Shown in pieces: positions 23,994 to 36,209 of a DNA stretch of 64,000 bases. A program made the translations under genes and the position numbers. Under the pieces are notes generated by a model that saw only the letters and a program-made list of their open reading frames with translations, made no database searches and was not told the DNA's origin. The stretch comes from Cricetomys ansorgei (lineage: Eukaryota; Chordata; Mammalia; Rodentia; Nesomyidae), in the NCBI GenBank assembly GCA_026225945.1, contig JAMJFZ010001258.1, forward strand, positions 12,755,001 through 12,819,000. The letters run 5' to 3'. Each line of letters begins with the position of its first letter. The stretch's first letter is position 1.

Positions 23994-26900
23994 GTGACCA
24001 CGGGCGCCTGCCTCTCCTCCTGCAGCTGCCTGCCTCTCACTAATGCCCTCCTTTGCCTGCTCTGCTCTCTGCCTGTGGTCTCCTGACTCACCCAGATCTG
24101 CCCAGGCTTTTTCTCATTCACCGCAGCTCAGACTGGGGACAGGGCCTTGCCTGGGAGTTGGAGTATCACCTAGGGGTGGCTCTGGCTTGCTAGTGCCTTG
24201 GGCGTTGGGGTTGTGGGACTTACGATGAGTTTACATGTTCCTTGGAAGGGAAGAGAGGCATGAGGGAAGTCCCTGGGTCTCAAAGGAAGGCCCTCCCTGT
24301 CCTGGGTACTGCGAGCTTTCTGTTCCTTCCTGTCTCCTGTCCTTTGTCACTGCCTTCCACTAAGAAAGTCTCCCTCAGCACAGCTCGCCCGTCAGCTGTT
24401 CTACCAGCCTGCAGCCCTTCTTCAGCAGCTCTACTTGAGCCTAGAAGGGCACAGAAGCCAAACCCAGCATGGCACCAGGGCATAACCCCAACCAGTGCTG
24501 CCGAGGGCCATCGCTCAGCAGGAGCACTGGCCCCTAGGATCTCAGGAGGAGCTCAGTCACACTCTCCAGGGGCGCCTGGGCTGACTGGGGAGCTGACATT
24601 TGCTGATTCGGGGCTGTTTGGCCCAGAGCCCTCCTAACATCCAGGAACTTAGGGGAGGGGGGGGACAGGAGAGGTTGCCTCTGGATGCACCCTTAAACAT
24701 CTGCAGACCCTCAGGCTGGTGGGTGGTCAGTCTCTCCTACCCCACCGGGAGCAGAGCAGAGTGTGGACTCCTTGTGGTGACAGTACTGATGTGGGGGTAT
24801 CGTGAGCTCAGACCTCTCTGGGAAACAGGGATGCCCCATGACTCAAGTCTCATCCTCAAAGCTTGTTCCCAAATGGCAGTGTATTTCAATGCCTAACCCA
24901 AGAATCAGGCTACAGAACACCTGGACTGCAGGGCCACAGCCAATGGCTGACTCAGGGTATTGGCTGTAAAGAACCTAGTTTGTCCTGAGGCAGGGCTTAG
25001 TGTGGACCCTGGGGACCGATGCAGGGGACCTGAGTTGGAGAAGCAGCTACAGGCCACATTTAAAACAAAGGCCACCCTAAAGCCAGGAGGGAGGGGCAGC
25101 TCTGGCCAAGAGGCTAGGCTGGAGCACAGCCTCCAGGTCTAGTGCTAAAACAGATAGGATGTAGGCCCAGAATCACACAAGGAAGACAAAGGTTTGGCCT
25201 GTTCCACATACCAGCGCTTGCTGAGTCTCAGACAAGCCTTTGCCTGCATGGCCACACAGATACATACAGAGACCAGGGACAGGCCCGCACAAAGGCTATG
25301 GGTGTGACTAGCACCGTGTCATATCCAGTGGCCACCCCCACTGTGCATCCACATCTTACATACACAGCCACTCCTAGATAGTAATTCCAGGAACGCCACC
25401 ACACGTACTCTGCTACATGTAGCTGACTTATGTAGTCACAAATGAATTTTGCACACAACTAATGGCTCCGGTCACATCAGCATTTAACACCCACAAGTAA
25501 CACGTACTCATAACCCCTCATACCATGCACACATGGTATATTCAGACACAACAGAACATGTAGATGTTAATCCCGGAAAATCATAATTCTGCAGTCACCA
25601 ATACACGAGCAAAGACAAGCCAATACCTGGCGTTCATCATCATACTCTTCCAGCCCTAGCCCTATGAACTGTATTAAATCAGGCAGCCAAGGAGAGCTTG
25701 CCGAGGGCCGAGGGCCGGTTGGCGGGCACCACACTGTGAGCCACAGTTGGGGAGGGGAAGCCAGCAGTGGGTCATCAAGTAACTAGATCAGAAAAGCCAG
25801 TGCTTCCCAGGGGCCTCCACTCCCCACCCCTCAGCTGGCCAGGCCTTTGGAATCAGAGGCCTCTCTAGTGGAGGGGCCAGGAGGGGAGCAGGGAGACTGC
25901 TGACAGAGAGGAAAGTATTTGGAAAGAGGGAGGCTTCTGCGGTTTGGAAACTGCAGGGCTCCCAGCCCCTGCCTCCCCAACTGGGACCGGCTGTCCACCT
26001 CCCCCAGCCTACCCACAAGCCAGCCTCCTGGGCAGCCCTCATTCACCAGGCAGGAGTGCCATCATCTCTGCATGGCACAATCAAAGAACCCAGGAGCCCA
26101 GACCAGCCATAGCTACCTTAGTCTTCCCTCAACACTGTTCTTAAAGGGACCCCAACCCAACTGCAGACTCAGCTACCAAAGACCGTGTTACATGTCTGAA
26201 CGTTCTCTTGTCTCGACGTTCCCTTGGCCATGGGGTTTATGGCCAGGTCCTGAGAGGTACCGGTCTCTGCTCATCCTCGGCCCACCTGTAAGATGGATGG
26301 CCCAAGGCCCCAGTCACCTCTGTCACCCAGATTATATCTGTCTTCCCAGCCAAACAGAGCTGAAATCCACCTGTCCAAAGAGACAGTCAGGGAGAGGTGG
26401 GTCTGACTGCCTCGCCCTGTCAGGAACCAGGGCCGGAACTCTTCCCTGGGGTCCCACACTGACCAGGGTAGAATGAGCCTCTGTGCTTGTCAGAATTTTA
26501 ACTGGGAGAACATGACATTCCCAGTACCCCCAAACACCGGGTCTTCTGCAGATGCAGCCAGCTTCACTGGCCAGAACCAACATCCCTGGTTCTGCCCCAC
26601 ATGACTGGCCATGGACTCTGTCCACCACACATGGTCAGACTTGGCATCTGAGCGGCTGAACACATGGTCAAGGCCCCATTCTCAGCCCTGGGGCAGGGCA
26701 GGGCTCCTCTGATCTTCCCCTAAGAAAGGCTGTCATTTCTCTCTTCAGAAGCAACCTTGCCTAGGAAAACTTTCATGATAGCTTCCTGCTCGAACCACAA
26801 GCTTTTAAAAATAGCCCAGCCGAACAAAGGCAAAACGTGGAGCCCAGGCCTTGCCTTGCCTGGACCTCAAGCCCTGGATTCCCAGAGCTGGCATGTCCCG

Positions 26901-28518
26901 ATAGCCACTGCCTAGGCCAGGGTTTACCGTGCCCCACTGAAAAACAGAGCGGGCAGGAGAGCAGAGGTTTGGCCTGGGGCCTGTGGAACTTCTCCAAGGC
27001 CAGAGTCAGAATCTGGCTGGGCAGGTTCTCAAGCAGGGTTGGCAACACTCCTGGGCAGGACTGGGGCGGAATCTGGAGGCCCCGAGCAGAGCCCTCCGTA
27101 GCAGTGCCGAGAAAGGCCTGTGGTAAGAGAGCCTAATGAAGCCGCGCAGCGCCTGTGGGCGGCATCCACCTTTGGCTTTTTGGCAGCCTTTCCAGTATGG
27201 CCTGTGGTCCGTAGTTGCCTCTTACAAGAGGGAAATGCTATCGGCCCAGTGCAGGGCTGCAGACAGCACCCTGATAATCCAGGGGAAAATGAGCAGATGG
27301 CCCTCCCTCACAGGGCGTTGGTGTGGCTGCTCTCGTAGCCACCCAGAGGCTGAGGCAGGCTGCCCGATGTGGTCCAGCCAAGGAGTCCAGGGGCCGGTTA
27401 TCACCGCTGGGAGCCAGGAGTGGCAGGTGGCTCTGAGGCCGGGCTCCTGCTATTTTGAGCTCCCAAGCAAGCCTCCCACTCAGTCCCTGCCATCCCTGCT
27501 TTCCTCTTCACCAGAGTCCAGGCCTCTGCTGCAACAGCTCCCACTGTTGTGTGTTGTGGCCTCCAGGGAGCATCCAGCACAGCAGGATTCTGGGCAGTCC
27601 TCCTAAGGGCACCTCCAGATAACCACTTCTTCCAGTGGGGGAGGGCGCAGCACGCTCCTCCCTGGACCCCAAGCTGTCCTACAGACAGTTTTATAAGGGA
27701 TGGGTGGCCTCAGCGAGTCAGTTGCAGGTCCACCAGAGGGCTTCACGAGGACAGGAGTGGACCCCAGCAGACATGGAAGAAACACCTCCCTGAAGCCTGA
27801 GCAAAGGGATGCCCAGGGAGATGTCTGCTACCCAGTCTTCCCACCAAGCTCTTTCTAAGATCCCAGTGCCATGGGAAGGAGACGACCCCAAAGAAAGGTT
27901 CACAGGGGGAACAGAGCACACGGATCTACAGGTGGGGCTGGTGGTGGGTCCCTTGAGGTCCGTCATCTTCCAGGGCTTGGCGGCTGCACAGTCCCAAGAC
28001 CTTCACCTTAACAAAACCCGCAGCCACTCCTTGTAGAACACTGTAGAGTCAATGCCGTGTCTGCTGTTAATGGGGCTGAGGTGCTCAGTGAAGGCTCTTA
28101 GGAGTTGGATTGAGGGAGGATTTAAGAGGCTTGTGGGGCTGGAAGAGCATTCCCAAGACCTAGTGCTGGTCTCAATTTCTTGATTTAGCCCCTAGGAGGA
28201 GCAGATTCCTCCAAACTCTGGGGCCCCGATACTCTTATCTGGGGGAGCTGCTTTCCTGCTGTCTGAGGCTTTTGCTGGGCACCTTGGAATCTTGCCTGGC
28301 TTTGGCTTATCCTGGGAACAGCAGTGACCCCTAACCCAGTGACTCCTCCTCTGCTCTCTGAGACTGCTCCTTCCTCTTTTCTGGAAAGGCCAGTGCTGGC
28401 CCAGGGCCTGTTAGTAAGTGGCTGAGCAAGACCAGGCCGGGGCAGAGGGGAACGGGAGACAGGATCTGCACCACAGCCTCAAATAACTGCGCTTTCTTAC
28501 CTGCCCACCCACTCACAG
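23994..28518 (+). other. Sh3pxd2a: Sh3pxd2a intron
   Basis: About 4.5 kb and almost free of young SINEs, unlike its neighbours. It contains a CA-rich, low-complexity stretch around 25220-25620 and a MEF2/RUNX motif pair near 26793-26814. Open frames here (for example 25919-26476 +) look like chance products of GC-rich DNA. SINE depletion over several kb can mark dense regulatory sequence, but this cannot be judged without alignment. Confidence 0.8.
26793..26814. promoter_or_regulatory. RUNX and MEF2 motif pair
   Basis: AACCACA (26793-26799) is followed closely by TTAAAAATAG (26805-26814), a full match to the MEF2 consensus YTAWWWWTAR. They lie in a SINE-poor intron. Motif evidence only. Confidence 0.25.
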
Positions 28519-28636
28519 AAGAGAAGTATGTCACCGTGCAGCCCTACACCAGCCAAAGCAAAGACGAGATCGGCTTTGAGAAGGGCGTCACCGTGGAGGT
28601 GATCCGAAAGAACTTGGAAGGCTGGTGGTACATCAG
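28519..28636 (+). CDS. Sh3pxd2a: Sh3pxd2a exon: first part of SH3-2
   Basis: Acceptor ACTCACAG, donor CAG|GTAGGA. The exon reads EEKYVTVQPYTSQSKDEIGF followed by EKGVTVEVIRKNLEGWWYI, the classic start of an SH3 domain: the ALYDY-like segment is VQPYTS, then the acidic RT loop SKDEIGF, VTVEVI, and the WWY motif. It begins with two bases completing the Glu codon and ends two bases into an Arg codon completed at 33111. Length 118 bp. SH3-2 continues in the next exon with YLGKEGWAPASYLKKA. With SH3-1 it forms the tandem pair that in Tks proteins binds proline-rich ligands. Confidence 0.97.
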
Positions 28637-29224
28637 GTAGGAGCCTGGCTCCCGGGCGACAGAGGTCAGTGCCAAGTAGCCGATGGCAGGTAGATACTAA
28701 AGACAGCTGTGTGCCAGCTCTGCTCAACTTGCTGATTGTGTCCTGGAACAGAGGCTGATCCCCAGCCAGTAGGGCATAGGGGCCCGCTCAGCTCATTGAC
28801 AGTGGTGTAATCCCTTCCCCTGCACCTGGCAGGAAACTCAGCACATTTGAATTTTGTTTCCTTCATCCACCTTGGATGCTTGGCTTGCTCTTCAGCTGAG
28901 ACAACATGGAACACCAGCCTCCACAGGCCCTGCTAAGCCCCTGCAGGCTGCCTCTGCTGCTCACAGCTTAACACTCAAGGCTACAGACAGGCTTCCGGCA
29001 ACCATGTTCCTGAGGGTGTGGGCCATTGCACTCTGCAGGGAGGGCTGTAAGGTGGGACAGAAGTGAACTCTCTTCTCTCACTCTCTCCCAGAGCCTAATC
29101 AATCTTCCCAGCTGAGAGGTTCTAAACTCTGTGGGTCTCACTCTGCTGTTACCAACCCTAGACCTGCCTTGAGTGGGTTTGTGTTCAGAAAGTTCTTGTG
29201 GAGCTGTGGGGAATTGGCTCAGCT

Positions 29225-29238
29225 TCTCTGTCTCTCTG

Positions 29239-29270
<32 letters not shown>

Positions 29271-29275
29271 CTCTG
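29225..29275 (+). repeat. (TCTCTG)n / TC-rich microsatellite
   Basis: Alternating TCTCTG and TC units in the Sh3pxd2a intron. Confidence 0.9.
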
Positions 29276-30112
29276 CTTGCAGCCCAGCTAACAGAAACAG
29301 TCCCATGTGAGCTGTGGGCACAGCTGCCTCAGTTCACCACCCTCCCCCCAGACTCACCGTGGTCCCCTTCAAAAGGCTAGCGCTGTGCCGTAGCACCGTG
29401 TGACCCATGGGTGTGACTTGTGCAACAGTGTCTCAGAACGCAGCCTCAACAGTTAATCTATGCTGTGAGGCAGGCTGTAGGTAGCTGAGCCTTAGTGTGA
29501 ATGGGACATCACTGTCCATCACCCTGTCCTGGTGCAGTACGTCTGGAGGACTGAGATGTACCTCTCTATCCTGCTGGGTGGCATGGGACTGTGTACTTAG
29601 ACATGCATTATCCAGAGCAGCCACTCCTGGTCTGTTACGTTCTCTAAGCAATGGCAGCTGGAACCAACCTGCAGATCCATCGGCTACAAGCCTGATATGG
29701 GAAGGCCAGCAGATATCCCGGCCTGAGTGTGTTTGCCTGGAATGATCGCCATGGCTGCTTTTTATATTTTGGGTTTTCTGTTTGTTTGTGTTTAAGATAA
29801 TGAATAGCCGTCACTCTGGGCTATTACTGTCCCTGTAGCTTGGTCCTTTTTAGCCACTGAGGACTTGAATCGAGAAGGACCCTAGTGATCTTGTTCTACC
29901 TTAAGAAGGCTGCCAGATGCCCCCTTAAACATGCTGTCTCCCAACACTCCAAGCTGTGTGTTGATCCTCATTTCCTGTCTTTCTTTTCCTCCCTCAGCCT
30001 ACACACACATACACTTACACTCACACACACACTCACAAACACTCCCTCTGCAGCCTGCATCCCTCTGGAACCAGTACTGCTACAGAGCTGGAACAGCTGT
30101 GTGGATGCTGGG

Positions 30113-30240
30113 CAGACACACGGCCACCCCAGTGTCGAGCATTGCAGACACACAGCCACGCCAGTATCGAGCATCGCAGACACACGGCCACCCCAGTGTT
30201 GAGCATCGCAGACACAGCTACCTCAATGCTGTGCATTGCT
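30113..30240 (+). repeat. 32-bp minisatellite, about four copies
   Basis: Units begin CAGACACACGGCCACCCCAG at 30113, 30145 and 30177; a fourth degenerate copy starts at 30209. Each full copy ends in a form of GAGCATCG. Copies differ at few positions. Confidence 0.9.
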
Positions 30241-31149
30241 CTGTGTACTTTATCTTGTAACACAGAGCCTGGAACATAAGTTTATCCATATAGCGTATGG
30301 CACACAGAGGGCTGGGAAATGGGACACCCCAGGCCATATCTGACTATCTCCCAGAAGCCCCTGTCCCTAGTCCTCTGCTACTCTGACATAACAAGATACT
30401 AGCAAGGTATCTGCAGCTTTTTCTGAGCTTCAAGAACCGCAGGCTCTGGGCCTGGTGTTACACATTCTCCCTCAGGCTCCTCTGCTACCTGCCTTGCCTA
30501 CTGCGACAGACAGGACAGACATGTTTACTTGCGGTTCCTCTCCACCCCTGACATTCTGTGCTTCCGTTTGTACCTGTCACATCCCCAGGAGCTATCCTTG
30601 TTCGGTAATGTCTGCCTTCCAAGCAGCGAGTGAGCTGGGCACAACCTGTGTGTTCCTCCCAGTGACGTGTATGTGAGGGCCCACTCCTGTCCAAGCTTCT
30701 GTGTCCCTTTTCTCCTGCCTCACACACTCCCAAGATTGGGGTCACATCAGGAAGGCCGTAAGGGGTTGTCAGACATCTGCTGTGTAAGAGCCAGCTGTGT
30801 CCCAGGGAGCAGATGGGGACATTGCACCAGTTAGCGCTGGGCCCGGAAGCAGGCTCCCTGTGGATTTTGGGTAAAGGTTCAACACCGTGTAGGGGAAGGG
30901 AGGGGACAACTGTCTTAAAAAGCCAACGAATCACCAAAAATTAAGTCAGACCTGTCATTTGCCTTGCCAGAACCGTGGTTTGAATTTTATGCTGTCATGT
31001 GCTTTCATCTGCGTTTATGCTTCCTGTATGTGTAGCCCCAGTTAAAAAGGCTTTTTCAACCCACAAGACTGCATAAACATGACTCTTTTTTCCTTTAACA
31101 CAAAAGTCTTGTATACAGTCCTGATTGGCCTGGTCCTCCCTATTTAACC

Positions 31150-31235
31150 GAAGTCGGTCTGACTTAAGGCAGTCCCCGTGCCTCAGCCTCCCGAGTGGTA
31201 AGATTATAGACATGAGCTGCCATGCCTGGCTCTGT
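31150..31235 (-). mobile_element. B1 fragment, reverse orientation
   Basis: GTGCCTCAGCCTCCCGAGTG and CATGAGCTGCCATGCCTGGC are reversed B1. Confidence 0.65.
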
Positions 31236-31439
31236 CTTGTTTTCCCTCTTCTCTGTTAGGTGTCAGATCGCATTTGTTTTTCCTAACTGCCCTCAACTCA
31301 CCTATTGAATGCTTCGTTTTTGCCCCACAGCACCGAAAGGTTCTATTTGTGAACTTGCTCTGTGAGCTTGATCTTTGGCTGTCCCTCCAGCGGGACGCAA
31401 CCCCTTCATCAGGTGGCAGTCACCCCCTCTCCCCAACAC

Positions 31440-31660
31440 TCCTCTGTTTGTGTTGTTTTGACACCAGGTCTTTGTATCCAGACTAGCCTGTGTAACTGAG
31501 GATAGCCCTAAACTTCTAACCCCCTGCCTCCATCCACCTCCAGAGGCTGGGGTTACAGGTGGTGCCTCCATGCTGCTCACCGAGTGCTAAGGCTTAACCC
31601 CTTCCTCTCTCCTTTCCTGAGATAGAGTCTTACTCTTCAGCCCAGGCCAGCCTAGAGTTG
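31440..31660 (-). mobile_element. B1/B4-type fragments, reverse orientation
   Basis: GACACCAGGTCTTTGTATCC, CTGGGGTTACAGGTGGTGCC and ACCGAGTGCTAAGGCTTAAC are consistent with a diverged reversed B4. A second short B1-like piece starts at about 31615. Confidence 0.55.
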
Positions 31661-31689
31661 AAAATTTTTTAAAAAATTGAATTATCTAT

Positions 31690-32190
31690 TTTTTCAGTCT
31701 TTGATACTTTTGTACATGTAAACAGTTTTGACCATATCCACCCAACTCCCCCTTTCTACTCCCCACAAGCACCCAACACTGCCCCTTCCTCCCTTCTTGC
31801 CCTCTCCCTTTTGTGTGAATATATGTGCATGTAACCCACCGAGTCCAATTAGTGCTGTCATGTTGATTGGCCTTGACCTCGTACAGGTAACTAGCTACTG
31901 TGACGTCATGGGTGCAGTAGAAACCAGAAAATAGCTCTGCCCGGCACTCCTCCCCACCTCCGGCTCTCACATTCTTTCCGCCACCACCAACCCCTTTCGT
32001 GGTGTTCTCTGAGAGCCTTCTGTGGAGGGGGTGATGTAGATGTCCCATTTAGGGCAGAACATTCAATAGTCAGTTACCCTTAGTATTAGAATGGTTAAAA
32101 CCAGTTGTGCATTAACTCTGCGTTAACTGCTGACCACCACAGAGAGAAGCTTCGCTGGCCAAGGTTGAGGGTAGCACTAATTTATGTATA
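31690..32190 (+). mobile_element. L1 3' end fragment (rodent Lx-like)
   Basis: AAGTGCTGTCATG-like and GATGTAGATGTCCCATTTAG segments, plus GAGAGAAGCTTCGCTGGCC, match the 3' part of old rodent L1s. No intact L1 ORF is present. Confidence 0.6.
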
Positions 32191-32202
32191 TAAAAATAAA
32201 TA

Positions 32203-32380
32203 CTTAGCTAGGTGGTGGTAGTGCACAACTTTAATCCCAGCACTCAGGAGGCAGAGGCAGGCAGATCACTGTGAGCCCGAGGCCAGCCTGGTCTACAGGG
32301 TGAGTTCCAGGACAGCCAGAGTTACAACAGAGAAACCCTGTCTCAAAAAAACCAAAATAGATAAATAAATAAATATTTAG
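32203..32380 (+). mobile_element. B1 SINE, full length
   Basis: TAGCTAGGTGGTGGTAGTGC, AGGAGGCAGAGGCAGGCAGA and GAGAAACCCTGTCTCAAAAA, with an (ATAA)n tail. Confidence 0.92.
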
Positions 32381-32524
32381 AAGAAAGCTCCAGCCATGTC
32401 TATTTAGAAAGACGACAGTAGTAAGTCCCCCCCAGGGGCATATGACCAGGTTTACAGTACTGAGTGGAAACCTGTTGCAGGCCTAAAATCCAATCCCCAA
32501 ATAGTTTCCCTGATCTGGCCTAGA

Positions 32525-32590
32525 ACCTCTGATCCTCCTGCCTCAGCCTTCCCACTGCTGGGATTTTAGGCACGTGCCACCACACTCGAG
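32525..32590 (-). mobile_element. B1 fragment, reverse orientation
   Basis: CTGATCCTCCTGCCTCAGCC and GGGATTTTAGGCACGTGCCA are a reversed B1 3' half. Confidence 0.7.
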
Positions 32591-33110
32591 AGTCTTTATA
32601 GATACCCAGCTTTGGTCTCAAGGCATCTGTCCTTCTGAATCCGCTTTAGCAGCTGCACCCCTCATCTTACGAAAGGAAGTTGAACTCTTAGAGGAACAAG
32701 ACACACAATGGGGACTGTCACCTGTACTCACCTCTCTCCTCTCTGGTCACACTCTCCTTCCCAAAGGGAATGTGTCCATTCATACTGCACCCACACCTCA
32801 CTTCCTTTTCTATAATTACCCTCAATTTCTTGAGTCATGTAGTAGCAGGCCATCATGAAGTCTACCTTTGGGGCAGAACAATGTTTAAGAACCCTAATTT
32901 TAAGGTCTTGCATTTGCCTGAGAGCGGTAGCTCAATGTCCAGTATCTTTCCCATTGACCCCAGCTCTGGTTTCCTCTGGAGGAGTGGAACTGCCAAGCCG
33001 CTGGCAGAGAAGGCTCTGCTAGGCACAGTCAGATGGAGACTGCAGCCTGGGAGTGGAAGGGGGATCCAGATATGAGGACTTTGGTGATGGTGTGGTCCTT
33101 CCTCTCACAG

Positions 33111-33445
33111 ATATCTAGGCAAAGAGGGCTGGGCTCCAGCATCCTATCTGAAGAAGGCCAAGGATGACCTGCCAACCCGGAAGAAGAACCTGGCAGGTCC
33201 AGTGGAGATCATTGGGAACATCATGGAGATCAGCAACCTGCTCAACAAGAAGGCATCTGGGGATAAGGAGGCTCCAGCCGACGGCGAGGGATCCGAAGCC
33301 CCCATCACCAAGAAGGAGATCAGCTTACCCATCCTCTGCAATGCCTCCAATGGCAGCGCCTTGGGTGTCCCCGAGAGGACCACATCTAAGCTGGCTCAGG
33401 GCTCCCCAGCCGTGGCCAGGATCGCCCCTCAGAGGGCCCAGATCA
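33111..33445 (+). CDS. Sh3pxd2a: Sh3pxd2a exon: end of SH3-2 and inter-SH3 linker
   Basis: The acceptor CTCTCACAG is followed by YLGKEGWAPASYLKKAKDDL, closing SH3-2. The linker continues with a conserved helix-like stretch (PVEIIGNIMEISNLLNKKAS), an acidic, Pro-poor segment (DKEAPADGEGSEAP) and KKEISLPILCNASNGSALGV. The donor is CA|GTAAGC, and the exon ends one base into a Ser codon completed by GT at 34605 (ISSPNLR). Length 335 bp. It starts with the third base of an Arg codon. There is no catalytic domain; the linker probably provides flexible spacing and phosphorylation or binding motifs (inference). Confidence 0.97.
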
Positions 33446-34604
33446 GTAAGCACCTGGGACCCCAGTTCCTCCCGAAGAGCTCCTACAGAGTGGGTGGGCA
33501 TGGGTGCAGGGGTCCAGGAACTAAGCAGGGCCTCCGTGGCATTTTCACCCTGAGCTACAGCCTGGCCTCTAACTGTCAATATGCCCTGTGCCTGTCACAA
33601 GCGTGAAGAGGGCCCGGGAGTGTGAATGGCTGTGTGCCTGCAAGCTGCTGCCCTGAGGATGGGTTGTTGGAGGGAGCAGGCTGCTGGCCTCCCTCTCCCT
33701 AAGAAAGGCTCAGGGATGGCTTAGCAGAAGAACAGACCCCAAAAGCAAGAAGTGACGTCTTGTCTTTCCAGAAAACGATTTAGAAATCTAGACGATCAGT
33801 AAGAGCTGCTTTTAACCCACCCCACACCCACACCCAAGTTTGCAGGCAGCCTCTGTGCAGGCCTGCTTTGTGGGGTGAAAGACGGGGAAGAGGGCTGGCG
33901 CAGTGGCTCGGTGTGTAAGGGAGCTTACTGTTCAAGCCTAACAGAGTGTGATACCCGGGACCCATGTGAACGGTGGTAGGCGAGAACTGGCTCCCTGAAG
34001 CTGTGGCACATGTGCCCAGCTCCCACCAGCACACACAGTAAATTCCTAAGACCTGTCTGTCCTCACCCCCTACACACACCCCTGGCCCAGCAACACCTTT
34101 GGTATTATGGGGGTTGGGGGGAGGATGCAATTTGTTTGTGTCCATCTAGTAACCTGGAGGGAAGCTGTTTTGGTTTTATTCTTTAAATATTTAGCACTTA
34201 ACTGTATTGTTAGCTCTCTGGTGCTTGGAGAAATCTTTTTCGGGCAAGGCTTTTGTCTGGCCTTGTGCTAGCTACCTTCAGAGGACTTAGGACTAGTGAG
34301 CAAACAATAGTTGTGGTTCTTGTTTCTGCTGAAAATGTGATAAATCTATGCAGCCTTTACCTTGAAAACTGCCTGCAGTGTCTGTAGATTGGCATACATA
34401 TCATTTGAGAGGGGTTGTGGGTCCTTCCGAAGAACAGGCCATGAAGCCTAAAGGCTCTCCATTCCTCTAGTGACTTAGAATGCAGCATCTTTCATAACTG
34501 TTGCACCGGAGCATGAAGTTTCAAGGACCCAGAGCGGATCCCAGCCAGGGAAGGCAAGTAGGCACTGTTGTTTATTGGGATTCTTAAAGCTGTGTCTCTT
34601 TCAG
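33446..34604 (+). other. Sh3pxd2a: Sh3pxd2a intron
   Basis: A 1.16-kb intron holding a diverged B2/B3 SINE (33892-34055). The polypyrimidine tract TGTGTCTCTTTCAG precedes the next exon. Nothing else was recognised. Confidence 0.9.
33892..34055 (+). mobile_element. B2/B3-type SINE
   Basis: GGGCTGGCGCAGTGGCTCGG and TGATACCCGGGACCCATGTG match a diverged B2/B3. Confidence 0.65.
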
Positions 34605-34654
34605 GTTCCCCAAACCTGAGGACAAGACCACCTCCACGCAGAGAATCCAGCCTG
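34605..34654 (+). CDS. Sh3pxd2a: Sh3pxd2a 50-bp exon (Arg/Pro-rich motif)
   Basis: A small exon between TTTCAG and GTATGT. It completes a Ser codon and then encodes SPNLRTRPPPRRESSL, ending exactly on a codon boundary. The RTRPPPRR stretch is a potential SH3-binding proline-rich site flanked by Arg, and RRESS is a basophilic kinase-type motif. Because 50 bp is not a multiple of three, skipping it would break the frame, so it should be constitutive. It is too short to find by ORF length; it was placed by phase, splice sites and family recognition. Confidence 0.95.
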
Positions 34655-35399
34655 GTATGTAGACCGTCTCTTCGTTCCTTATCTGGGGTAACCTCCTGCA
34701 CCCTCACTCACTTGATACCTTTGAAGCAGAGCTTGTGGCCCAGGGGTATGTAGGGCCCTGTTGGGGTTCCCATCTTTGCAGGGCTGGGTACAGAGACAGA
34801 AGCCTGCAGATCCCAAGCCTCCCTGGAGCATAGCCAGACAGTCTGTAATCTGAAATGCACTGCACTCTAAAGCTAAATAAATCCATCCCAGCCACTGTAC
34901 TGGCAGACATAAACATTTAGACTGGCCAGCAGGAATGTCCAGTAGGGCATTGCCAGGGGCTAGAAATGGGACTGCTGGCCACAATGGCCCAAAGTCTTAC
35001 CGCTTTCTCAGGATTGCCCCTCGAGTATGGTGGGCTCCACAGCCTAGAGGGTGAGGCTAGACCAGTACTTGTTCTGCAGGAAGGAGAGTGAATTGCAAGG
35101 CCTGGCTCCTGGAGGGCTGCCACTGCCTAGGTCCCTGGTTCTTGAGTGGGCGGAGTTTCCCCGTGACTGCCATCTCAGGCTCAGGGAGGGAGATGTATAA
35201 CCAGGAGCTTGGGGAATAACAATGTTGGTGACAAGCAGAGAGTCCTGGAACCCAGACCTGTTACGGGATGGGGCAGTAGTGTTGGTGCAGTTGGAAGACG
35301 GGGCTCAGTAACAGAGTGATCCCTCATATGTGCCAGGTCTTGGGGGTTCCAAGCACCTCGGGAAGAGGAGATTGGAGCCTGGCATTGATTCCATTTCTG

Positions 35400-35540
35400 A
35401 CACAGGAACAAAGAAAGACCCTTAGCACGTCACCTACCCTTCAAAGTCCTCAGTTTCCTTCTCTGAGCATAAGAACAGTACTGGCCACCTCTTAGGTCTG
35501 CTGTGAGGATGCGATCCACGGTGCATATTAGGACTGGCAG
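35400..35540 (+). mobile_element. MIR remnant
   Basis: CCTCAGTTTCCTTCTCTGAG and GGTCTGCTGTGAGGATGCGA match the MIR 3' half. Confidence 0.6.
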
Positions 35541-36209
35541 CCAGGTTTCCCTCTCCTGTGTGGTCTCCTGTGTGGCACTGCCTGGTACTCTACATGGGAC
35601 AGACCCCTGCATCACACTTGGCTACATGTTACTCCAGGGACATCTGCCCATCCATGGGAGTTGAGGCCCATTTGAAGACATGGCCTCTGGCCATGAGCGT
35701 TCTGTGACCTAGCCGTTAGTCCCAATGAGATTTCTCTTTTTTTTCCTGGGTTTTTGCAGCCGAACAGTGAATTCCCCATTTCTCCCTTTCCTTTGAGCCC
35801 CAGCTAATTATTTTCAGGCAGACTTGACTTTGGCAAGGACAGAGTCATTCCTTCCACACTTACAAATGCAGGCTTGCTGAGGCAGGGATGCTGGTTCCAG
35901 TTAGGCCCAGCAGAATCCCACCCTGCAGGGCATGGGGGGTGGGGGGAGAAGGCTGAAGCTTGGCTGGCTGTGCCCACTTCCATGCGTGGCTGTACATCCA
36001 GGCACAGGGGCAGGAAAAATCGACTGATTCACACATACCCCATAAAACATCTTTCTCCCATCCCTCACTCAGAGTGACCCAAGATGGCTCAGCTTAGACT
36101 AGAAGACAGAGGTAGCTGAGCCTTGAGGGGTAGAGGAGGAGACAAGGTTCCAGAGGTGCTGACCTCAGCTCTGTTTAGCTGCCCCTCCTCCCTGGAGTGG
36201 AAGTTACCT

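Larger units (their letters stand above)
28637..33110 (+). other. Sh3pxd2a: Sh3pxd2a intron
   Basis: Intron that splits the SH3-2 coding sequence. It contains a (TCTCTG)n tract (29225-29275), a 32-bp minisatellite (30113-30240), several B1/B4 fragments (31150-31660, 32525-32590), an L1 3' UTR fragment (31690-32190) and a full-length B1 (32203-32380). No additional exon was recognised. Confidence 0.85.

Noticed and set aside
25919..26476. 185-codon + ORF
   Set aside because: There is no domain, no start context of note and no splice evidence. GC-rich intronic sequence yields such frames by chance.
31901..31908. A second perfect CRE, TGACGTCA
   Set aside because: It lies inside an L1 3' fragment with no promoter-like context. 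Probably incidental.
31686..32048. 120-codon minus ORF
   Set aside because: It lies in an L1 3' UTR fragment and has no coding-like features.
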